Origin: Caballeronia choica | GTDB lineage: Bacteria; Pseudomonadota; Gammaproteobacteria; Burkholderiales; Burkholderiaceae | Length of the DNA: 64,000 nucleotides | Direction of reading: 5' to 3' | Assembly (NCBI RefSeq): GCF_001544535.1 | Contig: NZ_FCON02000020.1 | Span: 1 to 64,000 of the forward strand | Shown here: positions 37,978 through 47,103 of the stretch, piece by piece | Numbering within the stretch: the stretch's first letter is position 1 | Layout of the letters: each line of letters opens with the position of its first letter | Made by a program: the position numbers and the translations under genes | The notes under the pieces: generated by a model | Database searches by the model: none | The model's input: the letters and a program-made list of their open reading frames with translations, nothing else | Told to the model about the DNA's origin: nothing

Positions 37978-38460
37978 ATGTCATCGGCTATGCGCGTCGG
38001 CCGCCCGGTCAAACCTCTTCCTCAACCTCATTGCGAGTACTGCGGCAAGGCTGCGGTGCTTGCACGCGTCGGCGACGAAGCCTACCCGTACCGCGACGAT
38101 CATGGACCACTATGGATTTGCGCTTCATGTCAGGCGTGGATCGGCACCTTCCCGCGCAGCGCGCGTCACGTCCCGCTCGGGCGACTCGCGGATGCGACGC
38201 TTCGAGATCTGAAAGCGAAACTACACGCGGCGCTCGAACCACTCGTACAGGCGAAGATGCGACGCGACGGCTGCAATGTCTTCGAAGCACGCGCCAAGGG
38301 CTACCGGTGGCTCGCCAAGCAAATTGGGCTAGAGCCGGAGAAAGGCTCGATTCACGCGCTCGACGCTGAGCAGTGTGAGCGAGCAATCGCGATCGTCGAG
38401 CAATTCGAGCGGCAGCGCGGACGCAGCAGCCCTTCAGAATCGGCCTGGGACGATCGTTAA
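37978..38460 (+). CDS. Zinc-finger-containing protein (DUF3268 type)
   Basis: A 160-residue protein from ATG 37978 (MSSAMRVGRPVKPLPQPHCE); the longer frame upstream runs through the promoter. Two CxxC pairs, CEYCG and CASCQAW, enclose YPYRDDHGPLWIC and resemble the zinc-finger-containing domain PF11672. The rest is helical and basic (RDGCNVFEARAKGYRWLAKQ). A nucleic-acid role is likely but unproven. Confidence 0.65.
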   Translation: MSSAMRVGRPVKPLPQPHCEYCGKAAVLARVGDEAYPYRDDHGPLWICASCQAWIGTFPRSARHVPLGRLADATLRDLKAKLHAALEPLVQAKMRRDGCNVFEARAKGYRWLAKQIGLEPEKGSIHALDAEQCERAIAIVEQFERQRGRSSPSESAWDDR

Positions 38461-38486
38461 TCCAAACCGGTCGATTCTATTCGTCC

Positions 38487-38951
38487 ATGACTCGGCCACC
38501 TCTTTCCAAGCGCTCAGCCCGGGCGGGGCGCGCGCGGCTCGAAAAAAAGCGCTTGCTGCCCATCCCGCGTGCGGTCGCCGACGAACTCGCCCTCCATGCT
38601 CACCTCTCGTTGGAGGCCATTGGCGCCGACGTGGACGAAATCCCTCCCGCGCAGGCCGTCTCTGAGGTCGTTCTGCTCGCTCGGTATCTGTCCGACGCAA
38701 GGCGCGGCGTGCTTCCCGATGAAACGTGCTCGCCGCAGACCGCGCGATGGCGGGGGTGTGACTGCGGCCGTGATACGGGCAGGTGGGACGTTTCCTCACA
38801 GGCCATTTTCGCGTTGCTGGCCGCGATTGTCTGGCTGTACGACCGTCAGTTGCAGACCGCGCCGCTTGCCGCGTTGACCACCACGAGTGACCGACTTGAC
38901 CGGTACAAAGCCGGCGAAGCCTATCAGCCGTTGCAAAAGCGGCGCGCATAA
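38487..38951 (+). CDS. Hypothetical protein
   Basis: A 154-residue protein, basic at the N-terminus, with a CDCGRDTGRWDVS segment and a hydrophobic helix AIFALLAAIVWLYD at about 106-119. It follows the zinc-finger gene by 26 bases and ends just before a terminator, so both belong to one short operon. No ribosome-binding site is obvious. Family not recognised. Confidence 0.5.
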   Translation: MTRPPLSKRSARAGRARLEKKRLLPIPRAVADELALHAHLSLEAIGADVDEIPPAQAVSEVVLLARYLSDARRGVLPDETCSPQTARWRGCDCGRDTGRWDVSSQAIFALLAAIVWLYDRQLQTAPLAALTTTSDRLDRYKAGEAYQPLQKRRA

Positions 38952-38960
38952 AGACAAAAA

Positions 38961-38983
38961 GCCCCGCATTGCGGGGCTTCGTC
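38961..38983 (+). terminator. Terminator hairpin between convergent genes
   Basis: gccccgc-att-gcggggc hairpin (38961-38977) flanked by A-rich and T-containing sequence on either side, so it could serve both converging transcripts. Confidence 0.65.
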
Positions 38984-39014
38984 CTTCAGAAAACATGTCC
39001 GGGCACGCCCGGGT

Positions 39015-40286
39015 CTAGCAAATCACTTCCACCGTTTCGCCGAACGGCGCCTTCCGCGCGCGCGTAAGCCGCGTGGTCGACGCCCACAGCACCGGAAAGT
39101 GCGGCACAACGGCCGGAAAGCGTCCCTCCATATCGGTCAAGTAGACCAGAAAGGCGGGATTCAATCCGTCCGCAATGACGCGGTTGAATGGGTCGGCGAA
39201 AGCCGTGCCGCCCCCGCCACGCACCGGCTTGATCTCCGGCGAGTCGCCTCGCTCGAAAATCTGCACCTGCGTCACGCGCGTATCGCAATCCATCACGACC
39301 AGCCGCGCCGGCTTCAACGAGTGAAATACCGACAGGATTTCCGCATCGAACTGCGCCTGCGTGTCGTCGAACACCGAGCCGCTCGAGTCACGAACGAAGA
39401 CTGCATCTCCTATCGCCGGGGTATGCAGCGCGGGCAAGTAAAACCCGAGATGCAGATACCGTCGGTTCGGCGCCGCGAAGCTGTAGTCCGACGGCGACGA
39501 CTGCTGCGCGAAGCGATGGAGCACCGCGCGCCAGTCGACGACCGGCCGAGCTGCCTCCCCCGCCATTGCCAGCAAATCACCGGGCAGCTTGCCGCGCATC
39601 GCGGCCGCTTTCGCGGCCTGAGTCACCGCGACCTTCCACTCGGTTTCCTTCACCGGTTTATCCGGCCCCTTGTAGGGGCGGACTTCGCCGAACGAACCGT
39701 TCTGAGACGCGGGTTTGTCGCCAGGCTGCTGCCCTGGCGACAAACCCGGCTGACCGGACGAACCCGGCTGTGGCTGCCCTTGCGAGCCTGATTGCTGCTT
39801 GAGCTGGCCGGGATGCGGCTGCTGGGCGGGAGGCTGTTTGTTCTTCGCCTCCTGCGTCAGCAAACCGTAGATCTCTTCCGCTGATTTGCCGGTGTAGCGC
39901 GCGTCGACCAATGCCCCTTTCGGCAAGACCATGCCCGCCGACAGTACGATCGGATTGATCGCATAGTCGCAGGCATCGTTCCATCGGTCCGGATCGCGCG
40001 GGCCTTGGCGCCAGCAATGGCCGTTGGCCACATGCAGCACTTCGTGCGCAACCACGCCGCGCACCTCCAGGTCGCTCAGGGTGTTGAGGTACCCCGGGTT
40101 GTAGCCCAGCGTTTCCCCGTCCACCCAGAAGGTCTTGGCGGTGCGGTCTTCGGCGACTTTCAATCGAAGCGCGAGTGCCCCGAAGAAAGGTTGCGAAAGA
40201 ACGAGCTCGGTTCGCTGCCGGGCAATGCGCGGATGGACCGCGCCACTGCCTGACATGCTTCCTAGCACCATCGCATTGCGGTCCAT
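39015..40286 (-). CDS. DUF2201-type metallopeptidase/VWA protein
   Basis: A 423-residue protein. The N-terminal domain has a zinc-protease motif HEVLHVANGH near residue 81. A Gln/Pro/Gly-rich linker covers about 150-205. The C-terminal domain is VWA-like with a metal-site motif DSSGS, GGGGTAF and TDME. This is the DUF2201 architecture paired with MoxR AAA ATPases. It is the third gene of a triad with the AAA protein and DUF3150. A role as metal- or ATP-dependent chaperone or protease is inferred. Confidence 0.75.
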   Translation of the reverse strand: MDRNAMVLGSMSGSGAVHPRIARQRTELVLSQPFFGALALRLKVAEDRTAKTFWVDGETLGYNPGYLNTLSDLEVRGVVAHEVLHVANGHCWRQGPRDPDRWNDACDYAINPIVLSAGMVLPKGALVDARYTGKSAEEIYGLLTQEAKNKQPPAQQPHPGQLKQQSGSQGQPQPGSSGQPGLSPGQQPGDKPASQNGSFGEVRPYKGPDKPVKETEWKVAVTQAAKAAAMRGKLPGDLLAMAGEAARPVVDWRAVLHRFAQQSSPSDYSFAAPNRRYLHLGFYLPALHTPAIGDAVFVRDSSGSVFDDTQAQFDAEILSVFHSLKPARLVVMDCDTRVTQVQIFERGDSPEIKPVRGGGGTAFADPFNRVIADGLNPAFLVYLTDMEGRFPAVVPHFPVLWASTTRLTRARKAPFGETVEVIC

Positions 40287-40295
40287 GATGCCCCC

Positions 40296-41210
40296 TTATG
40301 CGGCGAAGCGCAGTTGACTTGAGCGCTCCGATTCGATTTCCATCGGTTCGGGCGGCATACCCATGAACGCGGCCATGAGTCCCTCAATCTCCTGCGCCAT
40401 GCTGGCCACCTGAGAACGAAGTACTCGCGACTCCTTCAAGTCCGCACCCGTGTGAACCGTCAGATGCGTCTTGGCCTGTTCGAGAATATGCGTGAGCTTC
40501 GGGTCGTTGAAGAAGTTCAGCTTCGGCAACAGCCCGCACAGCTCGCGCACGTTGTTGGCAACGTCCAGCCGGACATTGCCCGTCGCATAGAGGCGCGAGG
40601 CCATTTGCGAGACCGCCTCATAGAGCCGGCCCACCAGGTCGTCGTTCGCAGTCGCAATCGAAGCAAGGACATGCTCGTCCAGTTCGCTTTTGAGCAAGGT
40701 CAGTACGTTTTCGGGCAACTCGACGCCGAACTGGCTGGCGTCCGGAAACGGGAGCACCGCCATCTTGATGCCAAACTTCGTAGACAGCTCAGCGAGGGTC
40801 GGATAGTCCGCCTCGTTGAACAGCCCATTCAGTTCGGCCCGCGCGGCTTCCTTGAGAGTCAGGTAGTCGGTCAGAAACACGGAGACCGCCAGGTCGAACT
40901 CGTCTTTCAACGAGCGCATCTTTTCGGCGAACTCCATGTAGACCATCGTCGGCAAGAGCCGCACGCCCAACTGGTCGTACTTCAGCGTGTGGTCGTAGAA
41001 GTACGAGCGGATGCGCCCGGCGAGCGTCACGACTTCGGCGAAGCTCGGCGCGTGCTCGGGCAGCAGGCGCTTGTTGAATCTGCCGATGCCCTTCGCATGG
41101 TGCTTGCTCTCGACCTCCTGCGTCACCTTGCCGTCGAATCGGCGGGCGACCCACGTGGAAATCGTGACCGAGCAGAGCATGACCTTCGATTGGAGGGAAG
41201 TGATGTCCAT
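40296..41210 (-). CDS. DUF3150-like protein of the MoxR triad
   Basis: A 304-residue helical protein; ATG 41210 ([20 protein letters not shown]) with CGGAG upstream; the longer frame is a shadow. DUF3150 proteins occur in phages and plasmids beside MoxR-type AAA and VWA proteins. No catalytic motif seen. A terminator-like hairpin (41246-41288) lies between it and the upstream AAA gene. Confidence 0.6.
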   Translation of the reverse strand: MDITSLQSKVMLCSVTISTWVARRFDGKVTQEVESKHHAKGIGRFNKRLLPEHAPSFAEVVTLAGRIRSYFYDHTLKYDQLGVRLLPTMVYMEFAEKMRSLKDEFDLAVSVFLTDYLTLKEAARAELNGLFNEADYPTLAELSTKFGIKMAVLPFPDASQFGVELPENVLTLLKSELDEHVLASIATANDDLVGRLYEAVSQMASRLYATGNVRLDVANNVRELCGLLPKLNFFNDPKLTHILEQAKTHLTVHTGADLKESRVLRSQVASMAQEIEGLMAAFMGMPPEPMEIESERSSQLRFAA

Positions 41211-41245
41211 GAGAAAACTCCGCTTAGAAATGGAATGGTTGAAAC

Positions 41246-41288
41246 AAGAAAAAGGGCCCTGCGAGTCGGAAGACGCGACGGGGCCAGA
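41246..41288 (-). terminator. Terminator-like hairpin in the leader of the DUF3150 gene
   Basis: On the minus strand ggcccc...gggcc encloses a second gcgtcttccgactcgc stem and is followed by UUUUU (41249-41253). It sits 35 bases before the DUF3150 start, between two genes of one apparent operon. Confidence 0.6.
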
Positions 41289-41322
41289 GGTACGGCTTGA
41301 GAAAGCGAAAGAAAGACGGCGA

Positions 41323-42348
41323 TTACTCGCCGCGGATGATTTGCCCGATCGGGCCACCTTGCGCGGTGATGAAGGCGTACGAGTTCTGGATCTGCGGCGT
41401 GCGTTGGACCGCATCGCGCACCAGCAGGGCCGCAAACTCGCGATGCCCCTCGCCAATCAGGCGCTCGGTGTAACGCACCACCCGATCGAAATTCGCCTCG
41501 TTCGCGCGCGCTGCCAACGCGGTTGCGATCGCATACAGCGCCGAAGGCGTTGACGGGATGACGGCCGTGTCCGGCGCGAGCAGAATCGCGTCGGGCTGCG
41601 GCAGCTCGCGGAAGATCTGCAGGAACGCGACCAGTTCTGTAGCCGCGCCCTCGCCCACCGATCCCGCATAGGAGATGTGTTCGAGGTGCTTGGGGACTAC
41701 GTCCATGGTTCTCGCGACGAATCCCCAGCTACGCGGGTTCGGTGTGTTTTCGATATCGCGCGAGACCTTCTGCACAGACAGCAGGTCCGGACGGAAGCGC
41801 AGGAACGCAATGAGCGCGGGCGGGAGACTCTCGCGCACGGCCCACTGCGTCCAGTCGTCGATCGTCGGTTCGAGCTCGACCAACGTGGCGAAACGGGAGA
41901 TCACCGGATCGAGGATGCCCGAGACGCCGGCGTTGTCCGTTCGGCGATTGGTCGCCGCGAGGAACGTGACCTGCGGCGGCAGAACATGCTCACCGACGCG
42001 CCGCGCGAGCAGCAGTTGCATCTTCGCGGCTTGCACGGCGGGCGAGGCCTGTCCGAGGTCATCCAGGAACCAGATTAGCGGGCGTCTGGCGGTCATCGCG
42101 CGTTCCAGATCCCCGAAGGGCAGGAACTTGGCGGTGGTGCCGTCGGCCGAGGGAAACGGCAACCCTTTGGAGTCGGTCGGATCCTCGACCACCGGATGGC
42201 TGATAAGCAACTCGTGGTCAGTCGCTCGCGCGGTCTGTTCGACGATGTCGCTCTTGCCGATGCCGGGACGGCCAGTGATCAGGACCGGCAGGCGCTTCGG
42301 AACGTACAGCGAAAGCAGTTCGGTGAGTTGCGCAGGCGTGACTTTCAT
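41323..42348 (-). CDS. MoxR-type AAA+ ATPase
   Basis: A 341-residue AAA+ protein. Walker A GRPGIGKS is at 26-33, Walker [11 protein letters not shown] near 96, sensor 1 [12 protein letters not shown], and an arginine-containing LDPVISRF segment. MoxR ATPases work with VWA proteins as chaperones or metal-insertion machines, and the VWA partner is encoded two genes downstream. A member of the stem-loop leader family precedes the gene (42445-42470). Confidence 0.82.
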   Translation of the reverse strand: MKVTPAQLTELLSLYVPKRLPVLITGRPGIGKSDIVEQTARATDHELLISHPVVEDPTDSKGLPFPSADGTTAKFLPFGDLERAMTARRPLIWFLDDLGQASPAVQAAKMQLLLARRVGEHVLPPQVTFLAATNRRTDNAGVSGILDPVISRFATLVELEPTIDDWTQWAVRESLPPALIAFLRFRPDLLSVQKVSRDIENTPNPRSWGFVARTMDVVPKHLEHISYAGSVGEGAATELVAFLQIFRELPQPDAILLAPDTAVIPSTPSALYAIATALAARANEANFDRVVRYTERLIGEGHREFAALLVRDAVQRTPQIQNSYAFITAQGGPIGQIIRGE

Positions 42349-42470
42349 GACGGGTTCCTTGGAAAAAGAGAAACCCCAGAAAGACCAAGCCCGAAGGGAC
42401 GATGGTCCCTGTGGGGCGAATGGATGTGCCGGTGAATTGGCGGATCGATGCGTCGGTGACGCGGGTGATA
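42349..42470 (-). promoter_or_regulatory. Stem-loop leader, copy B
   Basis: On the minus strand tatcacccgcgtc-acc-gacgcatcga (42445-42470) opens the leader. Then a large hairpin closed by cccca/tgggg (42374-42378 with 42412-42416) with inner agggac-catc-gtccct is followed by UUUCUCUUUUU, just before AAGGA and the ATG at 42348. Confidence 0.6.
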
Positions 42471-42602
42471 GAGCCAGTGTACGAAGCGGCGATTGTCGCG
42501 AGCATCCGAATCGTCGCGATTTCGTAGCCCCTTACGATCTGGCCAAGGTGCCGCGGGCAAAAAGAAGCCGGCGCGCGAGCGCCCGTGGGAGAAACGAACG
42601 AC

Positions 42603-43295
42603 TTATTCTGCTGAGCGTTGGACCACCACTCGCGCGCAATTTAGCGTGCCGCCCTTGGCCTGCTGCGCGCGGCGCAGACGCCGGATCGGATGGAACAATG
42701 AGTAGCGCCGCGTGGCGCCCCGAGTCGAACTGCCGATCCGCGTGAACCCGGCGGCGACCGACTGCTCGACAAATTGTGCATCCTGGACGACGACGACGAC
42801 GGCGCCGCCGGAGAGCCGGACACGCGTGCGCTGAGCACGCTCGCGCGCCCGAGTCGCGTTGGCCTTCGAGACCCCGTGTTCGCGTGCTGCCGCTGCATCA
42901 CGTTCCCACTCGGCTTGTTGGCGCTCGGCCAACGCTGCCAGAGCAAAGATCGCGCGCCGGCGAGCCCCTGCCTTCGCACCGATCAGTTTGACGCCGAACA
43001 CCTCTCGCACCGCCTTCTTTGACCAGCGATTCCAGTCGTCGGGCCGGTCAAGCAGCTCCAGCAGAAAGGCCATATCGGCGCTGTCGATCGCAGCGGACAC
43101 ACGGTTGGGATACTCGTAGGTCTGGCGTCCGTGATCGAGCACCGCGACCTGCCGGTGATACGCCAGCGTGCGAAGGCTCATGTTGCCCTTCGCGCGCTCG
43201 AACTCGGCCTGCGCAAGCTCCGTCTCACGCCGCTCGTCCGCCATGATCCGGCGAAGCACTTCGGCAAACTTCGAGACGGGTTTGCCCAATGCCAC
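42603..43295 (-). CDS. Hypothetical backbone protein, overlapping the upstream gene
   Basis: A protein of about 230 residues if GTG 43295 is used (VALGKPVSKFAEVLRRIMAD); ATG 43244 would give 213. Mostly helical with Arg/Ala/Glu-rich segments (RARERAQRTRVRLSGG). Its start lies inside the 3' end of the upstream gene. The two could be one gene split by a frameshift, because the joined frames read plausibly, but both frames look coding in the overlap. No family recognised. Confidence 0.45.
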   Translation of the reverse strand: MALGKPVSKFAEVLRRIMADERRETELAQAEFERAKGNMSLRTLAYHRQVAVLDHGRQTYEYPNRVSAAIDSADMAFLLELLDRPDDWNRWSKKAVREVFGVKLIGAKAGARRRAIFALAALAERQQAEWERDAAAAREHGVSKANATRARERAQRTRVRLSGGAVVVVVQDAQFVEQSVAAGFTRIGSSTRGATRRYSLFHPIRRLRRAQQAKGGTLNCARVVVQRSAE

Positions 43296-44118
43296 CGGCG
43301 ACGAGTAGGTTTCGGGCAGTGCGCGGGGCGATGAGGCCGTGCCGATACAACAGATCGTCGACCTCGACATGTGTCGGCTCGTTGGGCGCGAGGTCCATCA
43401 CCATTGCGAGTAGCGCCGCATTGTCGGACGAAATCGCCGTACCGGTATGCCGAAGCAGACTCAACAACGGCCGCAACTTCGCTAACGGCACGGCGCCACG
43501 CAGTTCCGGCACGTCAAGGAGTACCTTCGCCCACTGCATATCCGAGCCGAAGGGCTGCTCGCTATACTCGGCCAGAACGTCGGCCGGGACGTCGCGCGCG
43601 GCAGCCAGAGCGTAGCCGACGTGTACCTCGTGACGCCCGCTACGCTGGCCGCTCGCCTCGTATGCTGGACCGGCATAGCCGAACCCGAATCGCCGTTCGC
43701 ACTCGGTTTCGAGCAAGTCGCGGAAGTCGAGTCCACGGCCACCGGCGTCGGCATCGGCCTGCCGAAGCTGATCGGACGAAAACAGGTGGAGCGGCCGCGA
43801 AGCCAGGTCGAACAACGAGTGAAGAAGCTTCCAGTGCGAGCGGCGGATTTGCCACGCCTCGCGGCGCTCGCCTGCCGGTCTGAAGTAGGCGCCGTCGATC
43901 TCGTCGAGGAGCGCGAGGAACAGGTGGCGTGCATGACCCGAGCAGCGCAAAGTCAACCTACCGTTGTACTTGGTGACGCACAGCGGGTGTCCCGCGTGGC
44001 TCAGGCTAACTTCTGAAGCTTCCAATGCCGAAAGTCGGTTGTCGTGCTGGAGCAGGTCGAGAACTTCGATCAGCGTGCGAAACGACGCGGAAAAGTTGAG
44101 GGTGGAAACATAAAACAT
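43225..44118 (-). CDS. Hypothetical backbone protein
   Basis: A 297-residue soluble protein starting MFYVSTLNFSASFRTLIEVL. It contains HAGHPLCVTKYNGRLTLRCS and an Asp/Arg-rich middle. It lies between a hypothetical gene and the MoxR triad on the same strand. No domain recognised; the 3' end overlaps the next gene by about 70 bases. Confidence 0.5.
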   Translation of the reverse strand: MFYVSTLNFSASFRTLIEVLDLLQHDNRLSALEASEVSLSHAGHPLCVTKYNGRLTLRCSGHARHLFLALLDEIDGAYFRPAGERREAWQIRRSHWKLLHSLFDLASRPLHLFSSDQLRQADADAGGRGLDFRDLLETECERRFGFGYAGPAYEASGQRSGRHEVHVGYALAAARDVPADVLAEYSEQPFGSDMQWAKVLLDVPELRGAVPLAKLRPLLSLLRHTGTAISSDNAALLAMVMDLAPNEPTHVEVDDLLYRHGLIAPRTARNLLVAGGIGQTRLEVCRSASPDHGGRAA

Positions 44119-44225
44119 GGCCGATTGCGCCCGGAAAAGGAAAAAGCAGGCAATCGGTCCCTGTCGGTCGAGCGCCCGCCAAGGGTGAAGCGCCGAGCGG
44201 CGCGCAGGAAAATTTAGCTACGCAG

Positions 44226-44687
44226 TTATGCGACGTCGAGCGCGTGCGCGATGAATCGCGCAAGGTCCCACGCCTGATGGCTCGAGAACACCTTTGCCCG
44301 CAAAAGCGGCATCACGGCGTAGGCCCGCCTGAGAGAGTCGACCTGTTCGGGACAAAAGATCCAGTCAACGTGGATGATCCAGCCTTCGGACATGCCGATG
44401 TGGACCGACACGGCTATCCGATTCCAGGCACTGCGTTGTGGCCAGGGTCTCGCGAAGCGCGCGCCGCTGGTCGCCTCGTCAGGGTCGTCATTGAGATTGG
44501 CTGGACAGATCCATTCCGGTTCCAACTCGCTACGGCCCGGCGCCGAGGACAATTCGGACCAGACCTGCTCGACAGTCTTGCCATCGATATCGAGCCGTTG
44601 GCGCTCAGGCGACATGGCTGCCGCGAGAACCGCGGGTTGAGTGACGCCGGCCTTGCCGAACGGGATGCTGGAGAGTGGATGTTGCAT
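44226..44687 (-). CDS. Hypothetical backbone protein
   Basis: A 153-residue protein; AGGAG precedes ATG 44687. It begins MQHPLSSIPFGKAGVTQPAV and contains EWICPANLNDDPDEA and IIHVDWIFCPEQVDSLRRAY. No domain recognised. A hairpin with a U-tract (44705-44728) lies 18 bases before the start codon. Confidence 0.5.
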   Translation of the reverse strand: MQHPLSSIPFGKAGVTQPAVLAAAMSPERQRLDIDGKTVEQVWSELSSAPGRSELEPEWICPANLNDDPDEATSGARFARPWPQRSAWNRIAVSVHIGMSEGWIIHVDWIFCPEQVDSLRRAYAVMPLLRAKVFSSHQAWDLARFIAHALDVA

Positions 44688-44704
44688 TTGCGGCTCCTGA
44701 ATAG

Positions 44705-44728
44705 AAAAGACGCGCCCGAAGGCGCGTC
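44705..44728 (-). terminator. Terminator-like hairpin in a 5' leader
   Basis: gacgcgcc-ttcg-ggcgcgtc on the minus strand followed by UUUUC, only 18 bases upstream of ATG 44687. Confidence 0.6.
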
Positions 44729-44744
44729 ATGGAATTACAAAAAG

Positions 44745-44776
44745 CGAAAAAAAGCCGCACCCTCAAAGATGCGGCT
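44745..44776 (-). terminator. Rho-independent terminator
   Basis: agccgca/tgcggct stem on the minus strand followed by seven U residues, 39 bases past the stop of the membrane protein gene at 44815. Confidence 0.75.
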
Positions 44777-44814
44777 CTACTTTTGACGCCTAGCCTGTCA
44801 GGCTGAACCGTGAA

Positions 44815-45390
44815 TCATTTGCACCACTCGCGTTCGCAATCGCGCTTTTGCCCGTTATGGTTTGTCCACATGAAAAACGCAACCACGGACGCGCCAAAGA
44901 CCAGGGTGACAATTTTCGCAGCCACGTTACTCTCTTTCATATGCAAGAAACCCACGTACCAAAATATGACTCCGAGCACGACAAGACTGACGGCGTTGAA
45001 AACGGTCATGGCGTCCCACCGCGTCACAGCATTGACGTAGCCGAAGGCGCCAATAACATACGCGGCCGAAAACGTATGAAGCAACCGACCGTTTTGCTGC
45101 CGCTGCTCTTTCGTCGGAAAAGCTATGGAGTTCACAACTGCCGCGCCAGCGGGCCATTCCGAGACGTCAACGTCACGCAATAGTTGCCACCGGGCTCCAC
45201 GATTACTGGTGCCGAAATAGCCCTCGTACTCCATGGTGAGCGTCGGAGAGCAGTCATTGTCTTTCATCACGCCGATCAACCGACCTAGCCGCGGCGGGAT
45301 GCTCTCGGCGCGTCTGGCGACGTCGAACGACATCTTGTCCACCAGCGTCAAGCCGCAGGTATATTCCACGCTGACCTTTGCCAGCTTCAT
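44815..45390 (-). CDS. Hypothetical membrane protein
   Basis: A 191-residue protein from ATG 45390 (MKLAKVSVEYTCGLTLVDKM), overlapping the upstream stop by one base (TGATG). The N-terminal 110 residues are soluble; three hydrophobic helices follow (FSAAYVIGAFGYVNAV, FNAVSLVVLGVIFWYVGFLH, KIVTLVFGASVVAFFMW). Function unknown. Confidence 0.6.
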   Translation of the reverse strand: MKLAKVSVEYTCGLTLVDKMSFDVARRAESIPPRLGRLIGVMKDNDCSPTLTMEYEGYFGTSNRGARWQLLRDVDVSEWPAGAAVVNSIAFPTKEQRQQNGRLLHTFSAAYVIGAFGYVNAVTRWDAMTVFNAVSLVVLGVIFWYVGFLHMKESNVAAKIVTLVFGASVVAFFMWTNHNGQKRDCEREWCK

Positions 45391-45785
45391 CAGCGCCCTC
45401 CAATCTTCAGATCGATTCCGCCGGCGAGCCGCAGGCCATCCAGCATCGCCTGATAGCCGGCCTGGGATTCGAGTTGCTCCAGCGAAACGTGGTTTTCGCC
45501 ACCGCCTGTGAGATCCGAGCAACCGCGGCGCGTGCGAAAACTGAATGCAACGCCCGCACCACGGCGTTTTTCGAGCACATCGACGAACAACGTCTCGGTG
45601 CGCAGAGAGACACGAACCGTGGAATTGCGGCGCCCATGATTTGCAACGATCTCGTGCGCGTGCGCGCCGAGCCGCAAATCTTGAGCAACACGACGCAGCA
45701 CGCGGGTCGCATGCCGTTGCAGCGCCGCCTTTGCTCCGGTATTGACGCTACTGCGGTTCGCATAAAACACTCGGGGAAATTTCAT
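45390..45785 (-). CDS. Hypothetical basic protein
   Basis: A 131-residue protein, Arg/Ala-rich (VLRRVAQDLRLGAHAHEIVA), ending LRLAGGIDLKIGGR. It is translationally coupled to the membrane protein gene. A strong inverted repeat (45814-45841) precedes it. No domain recognised. Confidence 0.5.
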   Translation of the reverse strand: MKFPRVFYANRSSVNTGAKAALQRHATRVLRRVAQDLRLGAHAHEIVANHGRRNSTVRVSLRTETLFVDVLEKRRGAGVAFSFRTRRGCSDLTGGGENHVSLEQLESQAGYQAMLDGLRLAGGIDLKIGGR

Positions 45786-45813
45786 GATGAGCCTCGGAAA
45801 ACGCGAGGCAGGT

Positions 45814-45845
45814 CCCTTGCGGGGAGCCTGCCCCGCAAGGGTTTT
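45814..45845 (+). terminator. Strong hairpin, T-tract on the plus side
   Basis: cccttgcgggg-agcctg-ccccgcaaggg (45814-45841) followed by TTTT on the plus strand. On the minus strand it lies between the SlyB-like gene and the hypothetical gene at 45785, where it may shape mRNA stability. Confidence 0.5.
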
Positions 45846-45899
45846 GCGCGATGTGCACCGCGCGAAGTGGAAGAGGTCGCTACGAAACGACGCGACAGA

Positions 45900-46361
45900 T
45901 CAGTCCGTAATCCGGTAGCCGGATCCATTCGAAACGAGATAGACCTGTTGGCCAGGTGCGAACCGCTGGTCGTCGACCTGCGTGACGACCACGGTCTGTC
46001 CATTGGCGCGGCGAAGGTAGATCTCGACACCGCTGTGGCGCGACAACGTCGCGCTCACGCGCTGCGCGATCAGACCTGATGCCGCGCCGGACAAAGCCCC
46101 GGCAACAAAGCGGCCGCTCCCGTTCCCTATCACCTGAGAACCGAGGAACGCGCCCGCCGCCGCGCTGACGAGCGAGGAAATGCCCGAGGTGTCCGAGGTA
46201 CGCTCGATCGTGATCGGACGAACTCGCAGGATGGTTGCCTGTTCGAACTGCCCGATATGCTGAATGTCATAGCGCTGATACGTATTCGGCGAACCGAAAT
46301 CAGGCGTTGCACAGCTAGTCAGAGCTGAGAGGAGAACGACGGACCAAAGAAGCTTGAACAC
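45900..46361 (-). CDS. SlyB/Pcp-type outer-membrane lipoprotein
   Basis: A 153-residue protein with a lipoprotein signal peptide ending at lipobox LTSC (C17). A glycine-zipper (AAAGAFLGSQVIGNGSGRFVAG, shown in part; about residues 65-95) and the C-terminal GQTVVVTQVDDQRFAPGQQV are typical of the SlyB/17-kDa antigen family. Probably outer-membrane; plasmid role unknown, perhaps envelope support for the transfer channel. Confidence 0.8.
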   Translation of the reverse strand: MFKLLWSVVLLSALTSCATPDFGSPNTYQRYDIQHIGQFEQATILRVRPITIERTSDTSGISSLVSAAAGAFLGSQVIGNGSGRFVAGALSGAASGLIAQRVSATLSRHSGVEIYLRRANGQTVVVTQVDDQRFAPGQQVYLVSNGSGYRITD

Positions 46362-46462
46362 GATTGCCTCGATTAGTGGAAGCGAGGCAATCCATCCCCG
46401 ATGGGCAGATTTGCCCCATAGGGAAGAAAAGATGACCTAACGTGAAATGGAAACTAGCGCGG

Positions 46463-46597
46463 TCAGTGCGTGACCGACGCGATCGCGACCGAGATGGACA
46501 GCACGCCGACAAGAAACGACAGCATCTTCCAGGCTTCAGCGTCCTGTTTGGCGTACCAAGCAAGACTGCTGAAAGCGTATTTGAGCACGCGGAACAT
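46463..46597 (-). CDS. Small single-pass membrane protein
   Basis: A 44-residue ORF with AGGAG six bases before ATG 46597. It begins MFRVLKYAFSSLAWYAKQDA and ends with one transmembrane helix (MLSFLVGVLSISVAIAS). The leader contains the stem-loop (copy E) and a terminator-like hairpin. Function unknown. Confidence 0.6.
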   Translation of the reverse strand: MFRVLKYAFSSLAWYAKQDAEAWKMLSFLVGVLSISVAIASVTH

Positions 46598-46778
46598 AGG
46601 CAACTCCTGGGCGAGCAAGGGAGCTTTCCGTGACGGGTAGATTCCACCGAGACAAAGAAAAAGGCCGGCAACAAATGCCGGCCCAAAAAATGCCATCCGT
46701 GATGAGAATGGTCAGAGACAGAAAATTAACGTACTCGGAGAGGAGCCGTTTGGAGGTCGATGCGCCGAAGCGCGGGGA
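46598..46778 (-). promoter_or_regulatory. Stem-loop leader, copy E
   Basis: On the minus strand ccccgcgc-ttcg-gcgcatcgacc (46756-46778) opens the leader. It is followed by a gccggca/tgccggc terminator-like hairpin (46664-46682) with U-rich tail, and then the small membrane gene. A plausible promoter (TTGCGA, 15 bases, TAAACT) lies just upstream. Confidence 0.55.
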
Positions 46779-47103
46779 ATGGAGATAGTTTAGGCGCTCG
46801 CACGAGCTCGCAAGATCCGAAACATCATCGATTCCACTCAGCTTTCACTTTTCGCATGACAAGAAGCGACCTTCGAAACCCTCTCCCCCGCTACATCTAT
46901 GCAAACTCTAGGCTCGCGCCCGAAAATCTACGGCCCGAAAAGCAAGCCAATCCCCACGCATATCCGCAAATTGCTCCGGCGCCCCTGCCGCTAAACTGGA
47001 TTCCATGGTGCTGATCAGCGCACCTGAAGGAGCGAACCGAGACTCACTGAGCAAGCCGACTTACCTATATCGTGTACCGGACGCAGTGGAAGCTCGAAGT
47101 AGC
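46779..47103. other. Intergenic region
   Basis: About 325 bases between the small membrane gene leader and the 3' end of the PRTRC cluster. I see no ORF with a ribosome-binding site. It contains the presumed promoter of leader copy E near 46780-46820. Confidence 0.4.

Noticed and set aside
40452-41300. Plus-strand frame of 282 codons opposite the DUF3150 gene
   Set aside because: Antisense shadow caused by high GC at third positions of the minus-strand gene.
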